Below, in pieces: positions 1 through 11,941 of a DNA stretch of 64,000 bases; position 1 is the first letter of the stretch, and each line of letters begins with the position of its first letter. The notes below the pieces were generated by a model. It was not told the origin of the DNA, searched no databases, and saw nothing but the letters and a program-made list of their open reading frames with translations. The position numbers and the translations under genes were made by a program. The stretch comes from Gaeumannomyces sp. JS-464 (taxonomy: Eukaryota > Ascomycota > Sordariomycetes > Magnaporthales > Magnaporthaceae): the NCBI GenBank assembly GCA_002197995.1, contig NGZR01000004.1, forward strand, positions 868,001-932,000, written 5' to 3'.

Positions 1-567
1 ATCCCGTCCATCCCGGACCCGGCAGTGCCGACGACGGCGACGGCCCAGAGCCCCGTCGCCGCTTGGTCAAGGGTTGAAGCGCTCAACACGCACACGCAGA
101 TGCTCAACACGTACATCGCCACGCGCCAGGACCGGTCCGAGCTCGAGCGCACCTGCAAGACTAGCCGCGGCTGGTGGGTCGTGTGGAACAGAATCACGGA
201 GCGCGAGACTGCCGCCATGCGGGCCGAGGCGGCGGCGGCGGCGGCAGCGGTGGCAGCGGCGTCTTCCAACTCGTCTTCATTGTCCGACGACGGCAGCGAC
301 TCCGAGGGCCGCTCCGAGGAGACCACAAAGCCCGACAGGGACTCGCTCCGGCTCGTGACCAAGGAGATCTTCCTCATCCGCAAGGCGAGCGACCACCCGG
401 ACGCCGGCTCCGGCGGCGCGGGAGTGAGTGGTGCGTTTAGGAATGTCAGCAGCTCGTACGGCGCTGGCGGTCCCGGCAGGTGGGCTGACGGCGCGAGCAG
501 GCTTGCCCAGGGGATCGGTGTCGATACTCGGAAGTACATCGAGGGCCTCATCAGTATGAACCGCTAG
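1..567 (+). CDS. 3' part of a possible AVL9/DENN-type trafficking protein (5' end outside window)
   Basis: The frame is open from the first base of the window and ends at the TAG at 565-567, so this is the last ~188 codons of a longer gene. Visible parts are an N-terminal stretch rich in charged residues (MLNTYIATRQDRSELER), a GWWVVWNRI segment, a low-complexity run of alanines then serines and acidic residues, a conserved-looking KEIFLIRKASDH block, and the C-terminus WADGASRLAQGIGVDTRKYIEG. From memory this tail resembles the C-terminus of fungal AVL9 proteins, which carry a DENN-like domain and act in late secretion, but the domain itself lies outside the window. The coding call is firm; the family name is tentative. 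Confidence 0.6.
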   Translation: MPSIPDPAVPTTATAQSPVAAWSRVEALNTHTQMLNTYIATRQDRSELERTCKTSRGWWVVWNRITERETAAMRAEAAAAAAAVAAASSNSSSLSDDGSDSEGRSEETTKPDRDSLRLVTKEIFLIRKASDHPDAGSGGAGVSGAFRNVSSSYGAGGPGRWADGASRLAQGIGVDTRKYIEGLISMNR

Positions 568-1228
568 GACTAGGTTATCTGGATGAACCAACCGCAACGC
601 TACTAGGTCGTTGCTGGTCACACGACGGATTTCACCGCATCTCAGTCTTCCCGATGCAATACACGGATGGACGCAGGACAGTCGGTCACGGCCGCCAGGC
701 CACCACATTCTGGTCCCCAGAAAAAAAATATCTCTTGTTGAGAAGTTAGTCCCTATGGTATATACATTAGAATCAGAGTCTATGGACGAGCCTCTCAGGT
801 CTGGTGTGACCAAACGACTCGAAAAAACAAATCCCACAAAAAGTCCCACTTTCTCCTATTGGACCAATGCACGTGCGTGGACTCCAACACTGGACTGACA
901 AGCGCCGTCATGGTAGGGTATAGTCTGGCATATAACTGTGAGGAAATGCTGTTGGCGTGTCCAGGCACAGCACCGTGGATATTTTCAAGTAAATTCGTCA
1001 AGCCTGCCACGAGACAAACATCCCGGGAGGCCGTTGCAAAAAAAAAAAAAAAAAAAAAGGGGGTCGTCACAAATTCCAGGCGACGACGTGCGCAGATGGA
1101 TCTACCCTGAGAACCATCAGCGCCACATCGACAAACCCAGAGGAGGTCGAAGAGAAGATCTGCACTGCGAGCGCAGGAACAAACACACGGTTCGCGCGAG
1201 GGAATCAAGCCCCATAACCATCATGAGC
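568..1228. other. Intergenic region between two convergent genes
   Basis: About 660 bases hold the 3' flanks of the upstream plus-strand gene and of the minus-strand barrel-protein gene. The only notable structure is a 20-base A tract at 1039-1058. No further gene is seen. Confidence 0.6.
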
Positions 1229-2161
1229 TTAAAAGAGAGTCCAGCTGACACCACGAGCACGGCCAATGCCGAGGTCACCGAAGAGGTCAATGAAGGCCTT
1301 CTCGCTGACGTCGATCTGGTTGAGGTTGCAGCTGGGGCACTTGTCGCGGACCTCGGCCGTGATGGACTTGCCGTTGTACGACAGCGTGACCTTCTTGCCG
1401 CACTGGGCATCGGGCCAGGTGCCGCTGGTCATGAGGTTGTGGGAAAGCGCGACGATGTACTCAGTCCTGTCCTTGCCCGAGTCGTCCGAGCCGCAGGCGC
1501 CCAGACCAACGGTGTAGTGGGTGACTTCGCCGGTGTACGAAGAGCCGCCGCCGCTGCTGGAGCCGCCGCTGCTGGAGCCGCCACCAGTTGCCGGGGGAGA
1601 GACGGGCGGAGGGGCAGGCTTCTCGACAACAGGAGGGGAAGCTGGGGCAGAGACAACGGGAGGAGGAGCAGCAACACTTTGCACCACGACCGGGGCCGTA
1701 GTGGGAGGCGGAGGAGCCGGCTTGACCTCAGCGGGAGGCGGAGGGGGCGCCTCTGTGGGCTTGGGTGCAGGTTTGACATCCTCAACGGGAGGCGGCGGCG
1801 GCGGCGCAACGGGAGCCGGGGCAGCGACAGGCGGCTTAGATGAAGGCTCGAAAAACTGAGCGGCAAGGCTGGAGCTGCTCTTGGGAACGGCGGCGGGGGT
1901 GGTGGTGGCAGGGCTCTCGGTGGCTGTGATGATGGTGCTGGTGGCTGTTACATCGTAGTACTCGGTGACAGTCTCCGTCACCCACTCGGTGACCCAGTCG
2001 GTGACGAGGTCGCGCTTCTCAACGGCAGCAGCGGCGGGCTTGTGGGCGGCGTCCCGCATGTGGGCTTGGTGGTAGCGGGCATGGTTGTGGTGCCGGTGCG
2101 GCTGGGCCAAGACGGCCGAGGCCAGAGCCGCGGCGGAGAGGTAGAAAGTTGTCGACTTCAT
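1229..2161 (-). CDS. Secreted RlpA-like double-psi beta-barrel (expansin/barwin-like) protein with Pro-rich linker
   Basis: Single-exon gene of 310 residues. The start chosen is the ATG at 2161, because it places a clear signal peptide (MKSTTFYLSAAALASAVLA) at the N-terminus; an in-frame ATG at 2191 adds ten residues that spoil it. A His-rich propeptide ends at a Lys-Arg pair (residues 49-50), a likely Kex2 site. A WVTE/TVTE-repeat segment follows, then a long linker of Pro, Ala, Val and Lys (about 95-195) and a Gly/Ser spacer. The last ~105 residues form the barrel domain: GEVTHYTVGLGACG, then a Cys-containing CGKKVTLSYNGKS block and VRDKCPSCNLNQIDVSEKAF. Family members are extracellular or wall-associated, and many are induced on hosts or during development. 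No enzymatic activity is claimed. Confidence 0.9.
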   Translation of the reverse strand: MKSTTFYLSAAALASAVLAQPHRHHNHARYHQAHMRDAAHKPAAAAVEKRDLVTDWVTEWVTETVTEYYDVTATSTIITATESPATTTPAAVPKSSSSLAAQFFEPSSKPPVAAPAPVAPPPPPPVEDVKPAPKPTEAPPPPPAEVKPAPPPPTTAPVVVQSVAAPPPVVSAPASPPVVEKPAPPPVSPPATGGGSSSGGSSSGGGSSYTGEVTHYTVGLGACGSDDSGKDRTEYIVALSHNLMTSGTWPDAQCGKKVTLSYNGKSITAEVRDKCPSCNLNQIDVSEKAFIDLFGDLGIGRARGVSWTLF

Positions 2162-4631
2162 AGTGATGTCTAAGGCTAGCTTGGTGTGCAATCAAAGGGT
2201 GCAGACGAAATGAAAAAGAGGCTTTGGGACTGTTTGTCCTTTTCTGTTGTATGTCCAAGTGAGGCGGCGATGGCTTGCTTGGCTCCCGTATTCCGGAAAT
2301 GAGTGTTTGCAGAAAAAGGCTGGGCTGAGACAGCAATGTTCTTTCTTGACTGGTTGTTTGGACGTTTGTAGCGACTGGGGGGCTTCTATGGAGAGATATC
2401 CAAGAAGAAGGAATGTGTGTCTGGTGGTGATGGTGGGAGTGACAGGATGTCTGGCGAGCACTGCTCAAGAGCACTAGAAAGAATGAATAGCTAGGTTAAA
2501 AAAACCTGACCAGAGCCGGAAGAAAGGGAGTGAAAGGGAAGCGATAGACGAGCCAAAGGAGCGTGCCTGGTGGGGAAACTGGGGAGATGAAAGAGCTGGG
2601 CCAGGAGGGATTTAAAGAAAGCTGAGGGCTGGGCGACGACGCCTCTCAGGAACGACCTCTGGTACCTGACATGGGTTCCCAGAGCAGTGCCGCTCGGGTT
2701 GTGTGAGTGGGCTGCGCAAAAAAAGTGGCGTGTGGGGCCGGAGAGCGGTTGCTTGGAGCCCTCCATCCCCTTGGAAAACGCGCAGCGCGCATCGCAATGA
2801 ACGAAAAAAAAAAAAAAAAGTGACCCGACGCTTGTGAGCTGGAGCCCGGCCCTGCAACTTGCGTGCCTGCCCCCCACTCTAGCCTGCTTCAGATCGGCGA
2901 GGCCCAGCGAGCGTAACGCGAGGGCCAGGAGTGGGCCCGTGCCGCCGCCGTCCATGATGGGACCAAGGGCGGGCCGCCAGGGGGCTCAAAGGAGGGGGCG
3001 CAGGTGCACCAATCCAACGTTGCGTTGCCTTTTTTTCCCCTCCAAAGTCCAGCCTTTCTTCTCTCTTTGGGTTCCTGGCTCGTGCTGGGCCTGCCCGGTC
3101 ACGATCCTTCTGCCGTCCGCGATTGGACGAGCTGTGATTGTTCAGGGTGGGGACCAGCACTTAGTCCCGTCCGAGCCGGACCTTGACATGGTTCCTGAAG
3201 TGGAATGTGCTGTCAAGTTTCTTCTGGCGCCCGTTGCGGAGCCCCGTACAGCACACACGCACAACATTCACTGCAGCCGCAGAAGGAGAAGAGAGAAAAA
3301 CGACGCAAAACCCGGCTTGCTCGGCAGGGGCCCGAAAAGGGGCAACAGGCTTTGTCCACAGCAGTTACAATGCCGAAAGCTGCGTTAGGGTTAAAAAAAG
3401 AAAACCCCGCACAAAGGCGCTGGCTGCTGACTGCAGGAGAAAGAACCCATCGCAAGGGCGCTCCGGTGATTGCCCCTGCAGCAGCCGGCTGGCGCTCAAG
3501 GTTGGGCTGGCTGCAAGGCACAGGAACACAGGAACAGGGCCACCTCCACCCACCTTGGTACCTGGGCGGGGCCTTCCCTCGCCCCCCGGCGCTGGACTCC
3601 GCTTGATGACGCCCAGCCAATTGGTCGCAAGGGCGGGCCTCCAACTCGAGACCGTCAGCCCACTCCCGGCATCCACCCACCACCCTTTGGCTGATCTCCC
3701 ACGTTTGGCTGGCATGGGAGATGGGCTGAATGACAGAGCGAGCATGTGTCGTTTCTTGATCTTGGACGAGCTTGTGCTGAACGCTTGGGAAACAGAGGGG
3801 CAGGTACATAAACAGAACACGCACATGGCAGCCCGGCTCGGCATTCAATGCGTTTCCTCGCGCCCGTAAGGTCGCCAAACGGAGACGTGATGACGTTCGA
3901 TTCGAGCACACCTGCCAAGGTAGACAGGCAGACAGATAGACAGAAACAAATCTCATTGCTTTTCAGGAACGGATATCTGACACTCGATGCATGCCTCGGT
4001 AGGTGGCTGGCCAGGTGTCGAGTTTGAGAATGCCGCCGTTGGATGGAAGCTTCCGCGGAGTTTCGCCTCAAGCCGCGCCACCAAATAGCAAATACATAGT
4101 GTGAAATCACAGTGAAAAACTCCTCACCAACGCCCCGGGCCGCCCTCAACTGTTCCGGCGATAGCGCGAAACGCGGTCACCAGAGCCACGACATTAGAAG
4201 GGTGAGCAAGGCGAGGATGGATGTTTCGTAATTTTCTGGCTCGGCGCCGAGTCACCACACTTTCCTTGGTCTTCCAGCTTGTGCACTTGCGTTGTTTTTT
4301 ATGCCCGTATTGTGCACATCCCTTCGTCTCCACCACCCATCACTCCCATCATTCAGGCGTCACACAAGTCGCGCGCCATCTTGAAGGACACGTACTCATG
4401 CAGGCACTACCGCCTTCCGAGTGGGGAATACAACAGGGCAACGCAGTCGAAAATCGGGGCCGGCAAGCTGGACCGAGTCGTGCTGGCCGCCTTCACGAGG
4501 AATGGGTTCACGGGACTCCATCCGCGTGGCGAAGGCCAACATGGGAAGCGGAATTCTGCCTGTTGCTCGGAGATGGATGCCATTAGGTAAGTGCCGGTCC
4601 GCGCTGCGGGAGCCGACCAACCACCAAGCGA
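2162..4631. other. Gene-free upstream region of the barrel-protein gene
   Basis: About 2.5 kb between the start of the barrel-protein gene and the 3' end of the methyltransferase gene, both on the minus strand. It contains A runs (for example 2804-2819) and mixed pyrimidine-rich stretches. Open frames here lack recognisable domains and look random. It probably holds the long promoter of the secreted-protein gene. Confidence 0.5.
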
Positions 4632-4756
4632 TCAAAAGGCGCTGGCTGGATGGACTTGGCTCTCCGCATCAAAACAGGCAAATCCGAGGGGCACAATATG
4701 ACAAAAGGAGCGCTCAGCCCACCACAAACGGCTGGCGGCATCCTGACATAGCTGAG

Positions 4757-6118
4757 CTATTGATTCCCCGTATTTTCCCCACCGCCACTGCCAGGTTGCT
4801 GCCTCTGCTTGCTTTGATATGGCATAGAGAAACAGGCCCTCGCGGCTGAAGACGGGCGGGCCTGGTCGGCGACCTCGACGACCGAGAAGAGCTTCTGCGC
4901 CTTCTTGAGAACTGCATGTCGGCCCGGCGCCCGTTTCTTGAAGCAAAAGTATATGGTCGCCTCTGGGCAGAGCGCCAACAGGTCCGCCATGGTCTTCTGC
5001 AGCAGCGGGAATGCCGGCTCGAAGTAGACGCAATCGGCGGCCAGGATCACGTTCGGCCTGCTCTCGACGACCTCTTGCGGGAGCTCCTCACCCCTGGTTG
5101 GCAATCCAGGGGAATGAAGCCGGAAGGCGGCAGGCTCAGTGCGACGCCGCCGCCGCCGTGTCCCCCGTCTCGTCAGCAAGCCATTGTTTCATTGCTGATG
5201 TTTCCCCGTGCAGCCGACACGGCAGCCAAAGTCCTTGTCGGGCGGGGAAAAGCACGCCGCAAATGATGGGGGAAAACGTGGCAAGGCAACCACCCGCTGC
5301 ACCTCTCGCTTCGCTTGCCTTCCATCGGGCTCACAACATCTGGGGAAGCAGAGAGAAAGTGCACCCAGGGCGGGGGAAGGGCGAAAGTGGAATGGACGGC
5401 CGGTTTGGTGGAAATGATGTGGTCGAAGGGGAAGCGTACCAGTTCAGTAACATGGCCTTGGCACGGTCCTCTACGCCGTTGAGGCGGATGTTGTGTTCCA
5501 TCAGAGAAAACATCTCCTCCTGGTCCGTGACGAGGATCCGGTGCTTGATGTCCTCGCACCCTCGCGCCACGGCGAGCGAAACCAGGCCGCCGCCAGCGCC
5601 CAACTCGAGTCTGCAAGTGCGTGCACGGCCGGCCGCCCCCTCCCCGCTCTCGTCAGCTTCGCGCTCTTGCACCCGGTATCTCCTCCCACTTGTCACCGAC
5701 CCGACAGCTTGCATCTGTGTTTCCCGCTTGGGCGCGCTGGAGATACGTGGTGGTGCTTTGGTCGCCGCCCAATCCCACGATGCGGGGGTCGCGGGGTGGG
5801 TGGGTGGTGGTGGCAAGGAACCACAGGGGAGGGGGGGGGGATTGAAAAATCTCATTTTACGGACATTCTTGCGTCGGCGAGCTTGTCTCGGTGGTAGCGC
5901 AGCATGTGCGTGGCGAGCACCATACCCGCCGGCCACAGCTGTCCGCCGCAGCCCGAGCTGAGATCCTCGTGGAGCCGGAGCGGCGCCGAGAGCAGGCCGT
6001 CAAAGTCGAGCGTCGTCGTGCCCGCCTTCTTGTACTCTGGGAGAGGGGTCAGATCCGCGTCGATGGCGAGCGGCGAGAACTCGGGCGATTCTGACCGCCG
6101 GCTGCTGTCGATTGTCAT
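4757..6118 (-). CDS. EFM6: EFM6-like protein-lysine N-methyltransferase (three exons, one frame break)
   Basis: Class I SAM-dependent methyltransferase of the METTL21/EFM6 group; family members methylate a lysine of translation elongation factor 1A in the cytosol. Exons are 6118-5865, 5610-5440 and 5093 onwards; donors GTCCGT and GTACGC and both CAG acceptors keep phase. Motifs: LHEDLSSGCGGQLWPAGMVLA in exon 1, the SAM-binding motif ILELGAGGG (residues 85-93) across the first junction, TDQEEMFSLMEHNI in exon 2, and LAADCVYFEPAFPLL (159-173) in exon 3. The start MTIDSS is preferred over an ATG at 6157. The frame as sequenced ends at 4757, but the expected tail (PVFSREGLFLYAI) lies in another frame after a one-base break near 4854-4862; that frame runs to a stop at 4632. 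Both introns (254 and 346 nt) are long for this locus. Confidence 0.82.
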
Positions 6119-7188
6119 TGTGCCTTCTGATTTCCCTGTGCTTTCTTCTTTTTTCAATCCCTCTTTCTTGCGGCTCCTGTGAACGTTTTCGGCCTGGTGA
6201 CGAAATTTGTTTCGGGGACGCGTGCGGATTTGGGCCTGGAAGAGTACTTGCCCAAAGAAGCCGACGACGAGTCACAAAGACCGCTCTCGAAGCACCCAAC
6301 CGCCCAACTCAACTGGAGCCGGGGCCGCCTCGTCATTTCCCACCCTTCTTTCAACCTTCGATTTTCACAATTCCCAATCTCATCACTGCGTGCCTTTCCC
6401 GTTGGCCACGTTCTGTTGCCGCATCTAGGCCTCCTGGTTTTGCCTCATTTCGTACAAGAAACGTGATGGTTCCAGACAGCCGGGTCACTTGAAATCTGCA
6501 TTCGTCAAGTAATCGCTTCCAATTCCCCGACGCAACGCATTCAAACCACAGGCGCTCGTGGTGTGAGGGAGGGAGGGGAACAGACAATGCCAGGCTTGCA
6601 ACGCCCGCAGGACCGCTCATCGTTTTGAACAGTCACCGATTGAGGCAAGAGAACCAATGGCAGTGTCAATTGGTTGACGCTGAAAGGCCGGGTGGTCGGT
6701 TTCTCTCGGGATAACCCTATCATCTCTTCCCCTTCGTTTGCCTTGAGGCCAACGCCCTTCCAAGTCAGAACCCATATTGAAGGGTTGGTCTCAAATTTTC
6801 CTTGCTCCCTCGCCAGGCAACATCCAGCGATGACGGAGGCATGAGGTGCTGTCTCAGAAGCTCTGCCACTCACTGGAATGTGCTCCATTTCCACATGGCG
6901 TGTTCAGTGTTGCTCCCCAACCTTGGGTGAGCCGACCTAGGCCCCTCAGCAATGATGCCATCCCTCCAGGTCCGACTAGAGAACGATGGCCATCGCGCTC
7001 AGGTCAGATCTGGCGCCTCCGAGAGCATCGCCGGTTCCTAGACCTTTCGATCAGCCCGGGTGTTTTGACATCCCGCCGCCACCTTCTTTCCGACCAGCCT
7101 CGCCCTCGCTCGCTCTTGTTTCCGTTTCCGCATCCTCCATGAGCGCTCGCGAAACCTCGTCTACGAGAACCCCATCACGTCCGGGAAG
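6119..7188. other. Divergent promoter region between EFM6-like and AXL2-like genes
   Basis: About 1.07 kb separates two divergent start codons. Pyrimidine-rich stretches precede the plus-strand gene. No convincing TATA box or further gene is seen. Confidence 0.6.
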
Positions 7189-10058
7189 ATGGCGTCGCTC
7201 GTGCGGCTAAGTCTAGTGCTGCTTCTCGTGAGCTTCACAAGTGCTGCCCCTTCTGTCTCGTTTCCTATCAACTCCCAGGTCCCTCCGGTCGCCCGCATCT
7301 CGGAGCCGTTCTCCTTCATCTTCTCCAGCTCGACATTTACCTCGGACTTGCCCATAACCTACTCGCTGCTCAAGGCCCCGAAGTGGTTGTCTATCGACAG
7401 CAAGGCCCGACGGCTCTTCGGGACACCAAGAGAGGCCGACGTGACGTCTGGCGACGATGTAGTTGGTGTTCCGATAGAGATTGTCGCCTCCGATCAAACC
7501 GGATCGACAACGCTTTCTGCAACTCTGGTCGTTTCCAAACAGCCGCCGCCGGAAGTGCAGATTCCATCGGCCGAGCAAGTGTCTACCTTCGGCCCCTTTT
7601 CGCAGCCGTCGTCCGTACTCTCTTACCCAGGGAAGCCTTTCAGCTTCGCCTTTTCCCCCAGGACCTTCTCGCGGACCGACCTCGACTACTACGCCGTCAC
7701 TGCCGACAACAGTCCGCTTCCGGCTTGGATCTCGTTTGATCCCGAAAAACTCACCTTCTCTGGGCGGACGCCTCCTTTCAGCTCCCTGGTGGAACCCCCC
7801 CCAAACCTTTGGGTTCCAGCTAGTAGCTTCCGACGTCCCCGGCTTCTCGGCTCTCTCTGTCTCGTTCTCCGTTGTGGTCGGAAACCACCAGCTGACAACG
7901 AGCGATTCTACCTTTATCATCAACGCAACATCGGGAACTCTCGTGGCGAACTCCGACTTGAAGGGCAAAATCAAGGTCGATGGACAAGAGGCAAGGCCGG
8001 GAAATATCGCTTCGACATCGACCCCAGGCATCCCTCCATGGCTCACGTTTGATAAGAACAATCTCGAGTTCAAGGGGACGCCGCCCGCAAATGCTCGGCC
8101 CACGGCCTTCCCACTGATCCTCAAGGATGCGTACGACAACGCACTCAACATCACTGTGCAGGTCAACATGGCCACTGCCTTGTTTCGAAGCTCGTTGAGT
8201 GATATCACACTGAAGCAAGGCTCCCAGCTGCTGCTCGACTTGAAGCCTTACCTCTGGAGACCGTCCGAGACCGAGATTGAACTCGAGACACAGCCGCAGA
8301 CGCGATGGATTCGATACGATCCCGAAACCATGACCATCTCTGGTGATGCCCCAAGGGACCCTTCCACATCAACCATCCTCCTCAAAGCAAGGGCCACAGA
8401 CAGTGCCGAAACCATAGACGAAAGGCCGTTGAGGCTCAGCATTTCCAGGTCAGAGGCTGTTCCTACCGCCACTGACCAGACCACAACCGCAAATCCAGCA
8501 TCTCCCTCCGCAAGCGCCTCCGACGCGCCCGGCCTAGCCGCAGACGCAACCGACAACCCGAGCGCAGGCTCGCCGCGGCTTGCCATCATTCTTCCGGCCA
8601 TCCTTGTGCCTCTATGCTTTCTGCTCGTGGCACTCGTGATAATCTCCATCTGCTGTCGCAGACGGCGCAAAAGAGCGTCACGCCGATTAGAAACCACAGA
8701 CATTTCGGGCCCTGTTCCGGGCAGCTACGTCGTGAACGGCGAGGTCTACTCAAACTCGTCGTTGCAAGATCTGAACGCGCAATTTGATCCACTCCCTCGG
8801 ACGCCCACAAAGGCCGCGCAAGCGGGTGCCAGGATCCCAGCGCCAGCCTCAGCTCCTGCTAGCTTGGCGCCGAAGGGAAACAACAAGGCAATTCCAGTAC
8901 CACCCATACCCGACGACTCTGGTTCTGCGGGTGTGAGAGGTGGCGCCTGGAGCATGGCCAGGGCGCTTGGGGGGAGGAAATCTCGCAAGTCAAAGTCCAA
9001 GAGCTACCTTTCAGACACCAGCTTCTACGACGAGCCGAGGCATTTCGAGAGCCTTTATGAGCCGCTACCCAGGAGCGCCGGCGCCGGCGGAGCATTCCGC
9101 GGCAATATCGAGGTAGACATACCGACCCTGAGCAATGCCGACAGCATACAGCAAACACCGGAATCTAAGCGCGGCCAGATGTCGGACGCGGATGCGGCAT
9201 CATCTTCAAGACCGCCCTCGATGGCCGGCTCGCTCGGGGCCGGGAAGAAGCGCTCGTCTCGGGCGTTTGGTATTGGAAAGGGCACTGCTGCGGCCGATTT
9301 TATCAATAGCCTAAAGGGGAGCGCCGATGCGACAGAACCAGACTCGTCCGCGTCATCCCGGGAGGCGAGGGAGGCGGCGGGAATGATCGACCGCCCCCGC
9401 CCAGCGGCGCTGTCGGTCCGCGCGCCGCCCTCGCTCCCCGTTAGCCGGCGCGGCCAAGGCTCGGACGGGACGAACAGCCTCCGCGGCTCGGGGAGGTTCA
9501 GGGATCTGCCGCACAGCCCGGGGACGGCGGCGGCGACTTCGGTCCCGAGTCCCCCTCGTCACCGCTCGCGCGTTTCTCGAGGACGGCGGACCCGTTCGCA
9601 ACTCCGCGCCGCGACCTGGCGAGCCGCTCGGTGACGCCGTCGGCGGCGGCGGCCCAGACGGTCTCGTCGCTATCGTTGCCGACCCCGCCTAGGTCCGCGG
9701 GTGGGGATCCAAACTGGACTGTCCCCGCGGCGGATGACGACGAGTCGGCCGTCGTCAACGAGTGGGTGGTGCGCGACGCCAACGGCGGGGACGGCAGTGA
9801 TGGAGAAGCACGGTCAGTGACGGGACAGAGTGGCAGACGGTGCACGGCCCGGACACCATGCCGGACGTTGCGGCGGCCGACTCCCTGCCGCCGCCGCCCG
9901 TGCCGGCGAGAGATCTGAAGCGGGCGTCACGATATTCCATGTTGAGAGGGCAGGGCGTTGGCGAGACACCGGTTGGAGGCGGGTTCTCGGGTCAACGCGA
10001 ACTGTCCAAAGGTTCCAGCCTGGGTTCAGGGGACAACGATTTCGCCATCTTTATCTAA
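7189..10058 (+). CDS. AXL2: AXL2-like polarity/bud-site membrane protein with cadherin-type repeats (three frame breaks)
   Basis: Predicted single-pass plasma-membrane glycoprotein related to yeast Axl2, which marks growth sites and interacts with septins. A signal peptide (MASLVRLSLVLLLVSFTSA) is followed by dystroglycan/cadherin-type repeats, shown by WLSIDSKARRLFGTP, AWISFDPEKLTFSGRTP, PWLTFDKNNLEFKGTPP and WIRYDPETMTISGDAP. A Ser/Thr/Ala-rich stalk precedes a membrane segment near residues 464-486, and the basic stop CRRRRKR and a long Ser/Pro-rich cytoplasmic tail follow. The frame changes in an eight-C run at 7795-7802, near 9520-9523 (GGGG) and near 9806-9813. Homologous-looking sequence continues through all three, ending in DNDFAIFI and TAA at 10056-10058. 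One base removed and two added make 957 codons exactly. No intron is needed. Confidence 0.8.
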
Positions 10059-11941
10059 TCACATTATTTATTTTGAATGTATGTAGGACCTAGTTTCTGT
10101 AGCGAAAGGACCGAGCTCGGTTATTTCCCAATCTTTCATGTCGTATCTATCTTGCCTCTTTCTATTCACTTTACTCTATTTGACTTTTCGTACTTATCTT
10201 GCGCTCCCGCAGCGCTCTGGATATTTTGGCGGCGGTAATTGAGCCCCCAGCCTCGAAAAGTTCCCGTTGACCCCTGAACCTGTACCAGGATGCTCAATGT
10301 TCATTTGTGTGTACGACAAACAGGGCAGGGCGTGTCTTTGCTGGTCCCACCATCTTCCACATGCCAAAAAGGATTTGATCAAATACATGGAATTGGTGAA
10401 TCGCGCTGGACTTGCATGGACCCTGGGTGTTGGTCTCCCCCATGATTCACGACGGGAGGGTCTTGGCCTGGATCTGGCAATTGCCGCCTTCCTGGTCACC
10501 TTTCTGTTGGGGGAAAAAAAAGAAGAAAAAAAAAAAAATTCTGATGCCCGCCTGCTCGTCTCCCGCAGCCAATCAGACCTACATACATGGCATTTGGCGA
10601 CGCCACGAAGCGCCCTTGATATCGATTGTGGCTAGTGCCCCGCGCGAGATGCGATCTTGGAAGAACCAATCTCTGCTCTTTTGCGCATGCACGCAGGCAG
10701 ATTCGATGGATTGGATCACCAGGCCTTTTGGTGGCGGGGAACAAGGGGCTTGGAGGGGTAAAGAAAAAAAGGCAGGGGCAATGGTGGGAAGGCGCAAAGG
10801 AAGCCCAAGCCGGAAAAAGCTTGGGCCACAATGTGGCTCAGCCCCAGGCAGGCGAGCCGTTAGCGACAAGGCTCCAGGCCCGGCACTGAGGGGCGCCTGG
10901 GCAGTGCAACACGCGACCAGGGAGCAGCAGCATTTTCGATGTGGCCCAGGCAGTCCTCTCCGTCATTCTCCTTCAATGCTCATAATTCAGGGATTTTTAT
11001 CAACAATATCTTAGGTAAAGCGACCGATTTCACGGAAAAGAAACCTTTTTATTATAAAACCCCATTGCGCATTTCCTAACTATTTCATTTCTGTTTTATT
11101 CGGATTTTGTTTTTTTGTGTTGGTTGCAACTGCATTGGAGGAACTTTTTTGCAGTCTCTACTTTTTTTTTTGGTCGGGGTGCCAGGGTACAGGTACCCGC
11201 GGCGCAACAGGGCACCTTTGTTTGGGACGGGGAATAAGCTCGCCGGGCAGCAGCCAGCAAAGGGCTTCCGCTTTCGACAGCGCGGCACATTCCATTCCAC
11301 CACCCGCCTTTTGTTGCATCCATTTTTGCCATCTCGCTGCCTGTATTGCATCCCACAGCCGTCCACAGCCGTCCTCTGCATACATGTCACTCTACTGATA
11401 TCATTGCCTGCCTATTCCGTCTGCTCCCTGAGATGCGATTTGCCCGCCGTCGCGTGCCAGCAGCCCCGCGCATCATCATTGCATTCCAACCGCCCGCGAC
11501 CATTGACTGACTTGGCATCGACGAGGCCCAGGCCGCCGCAACCAGACAAGCCCTCCACTACCACTACCTTGACCCTCACGGGCCCACACTCCCAGGTTGC
11601 CAGGCCCAGCGCCTCAGTTGAACCCCGCCCTCCTCTCCTCCGCTTGCATCGAGGCTGCGCCTTTTCGCAAGACCCCGTACTAGGTTTGGCACGCAACACA
11701 ACCTGCCACAACTCCCAGCAAGGACCACCCGCTGGCGCCCCTAACGTTAGCCATCCTCTCTGCTCCCAGCCAATCCAGCCCCGAGACGCCATTCCAACGT
11801 CATTGTCTCCCAACTATCGCGGGAAAATTTTGCCTCGGGTGTCGAGCAGACTGTGAACACATCCCACTCCCTTCCAGACCACTCCCCAACCTTCCCGCCC
11901 GCCCCGGTGGCCCGACGAGCTATCGCAAACAAGTCGCCAGA
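10059..11941. other. Intergenic region: AXL2 3' flank and PTC2 promoter/leader
   Basis: About 1.9 kb. It has A-rich runs around 10510-10540 and 10760, T-rich stretches at 11105-11172, and a long C/T-rich segment from about 11290 to 11940 that probably includes the PTC2 5' leader. I see no additional gene. Confidence 0.55.

Noticed and set aside
938..1843. 301-codon frame opposite the barrel-protein gene
   Set aside because: It is the antisense shadow of the Pro-rich linker and has low-complexity Ala/Gly/Arg content with no domain.
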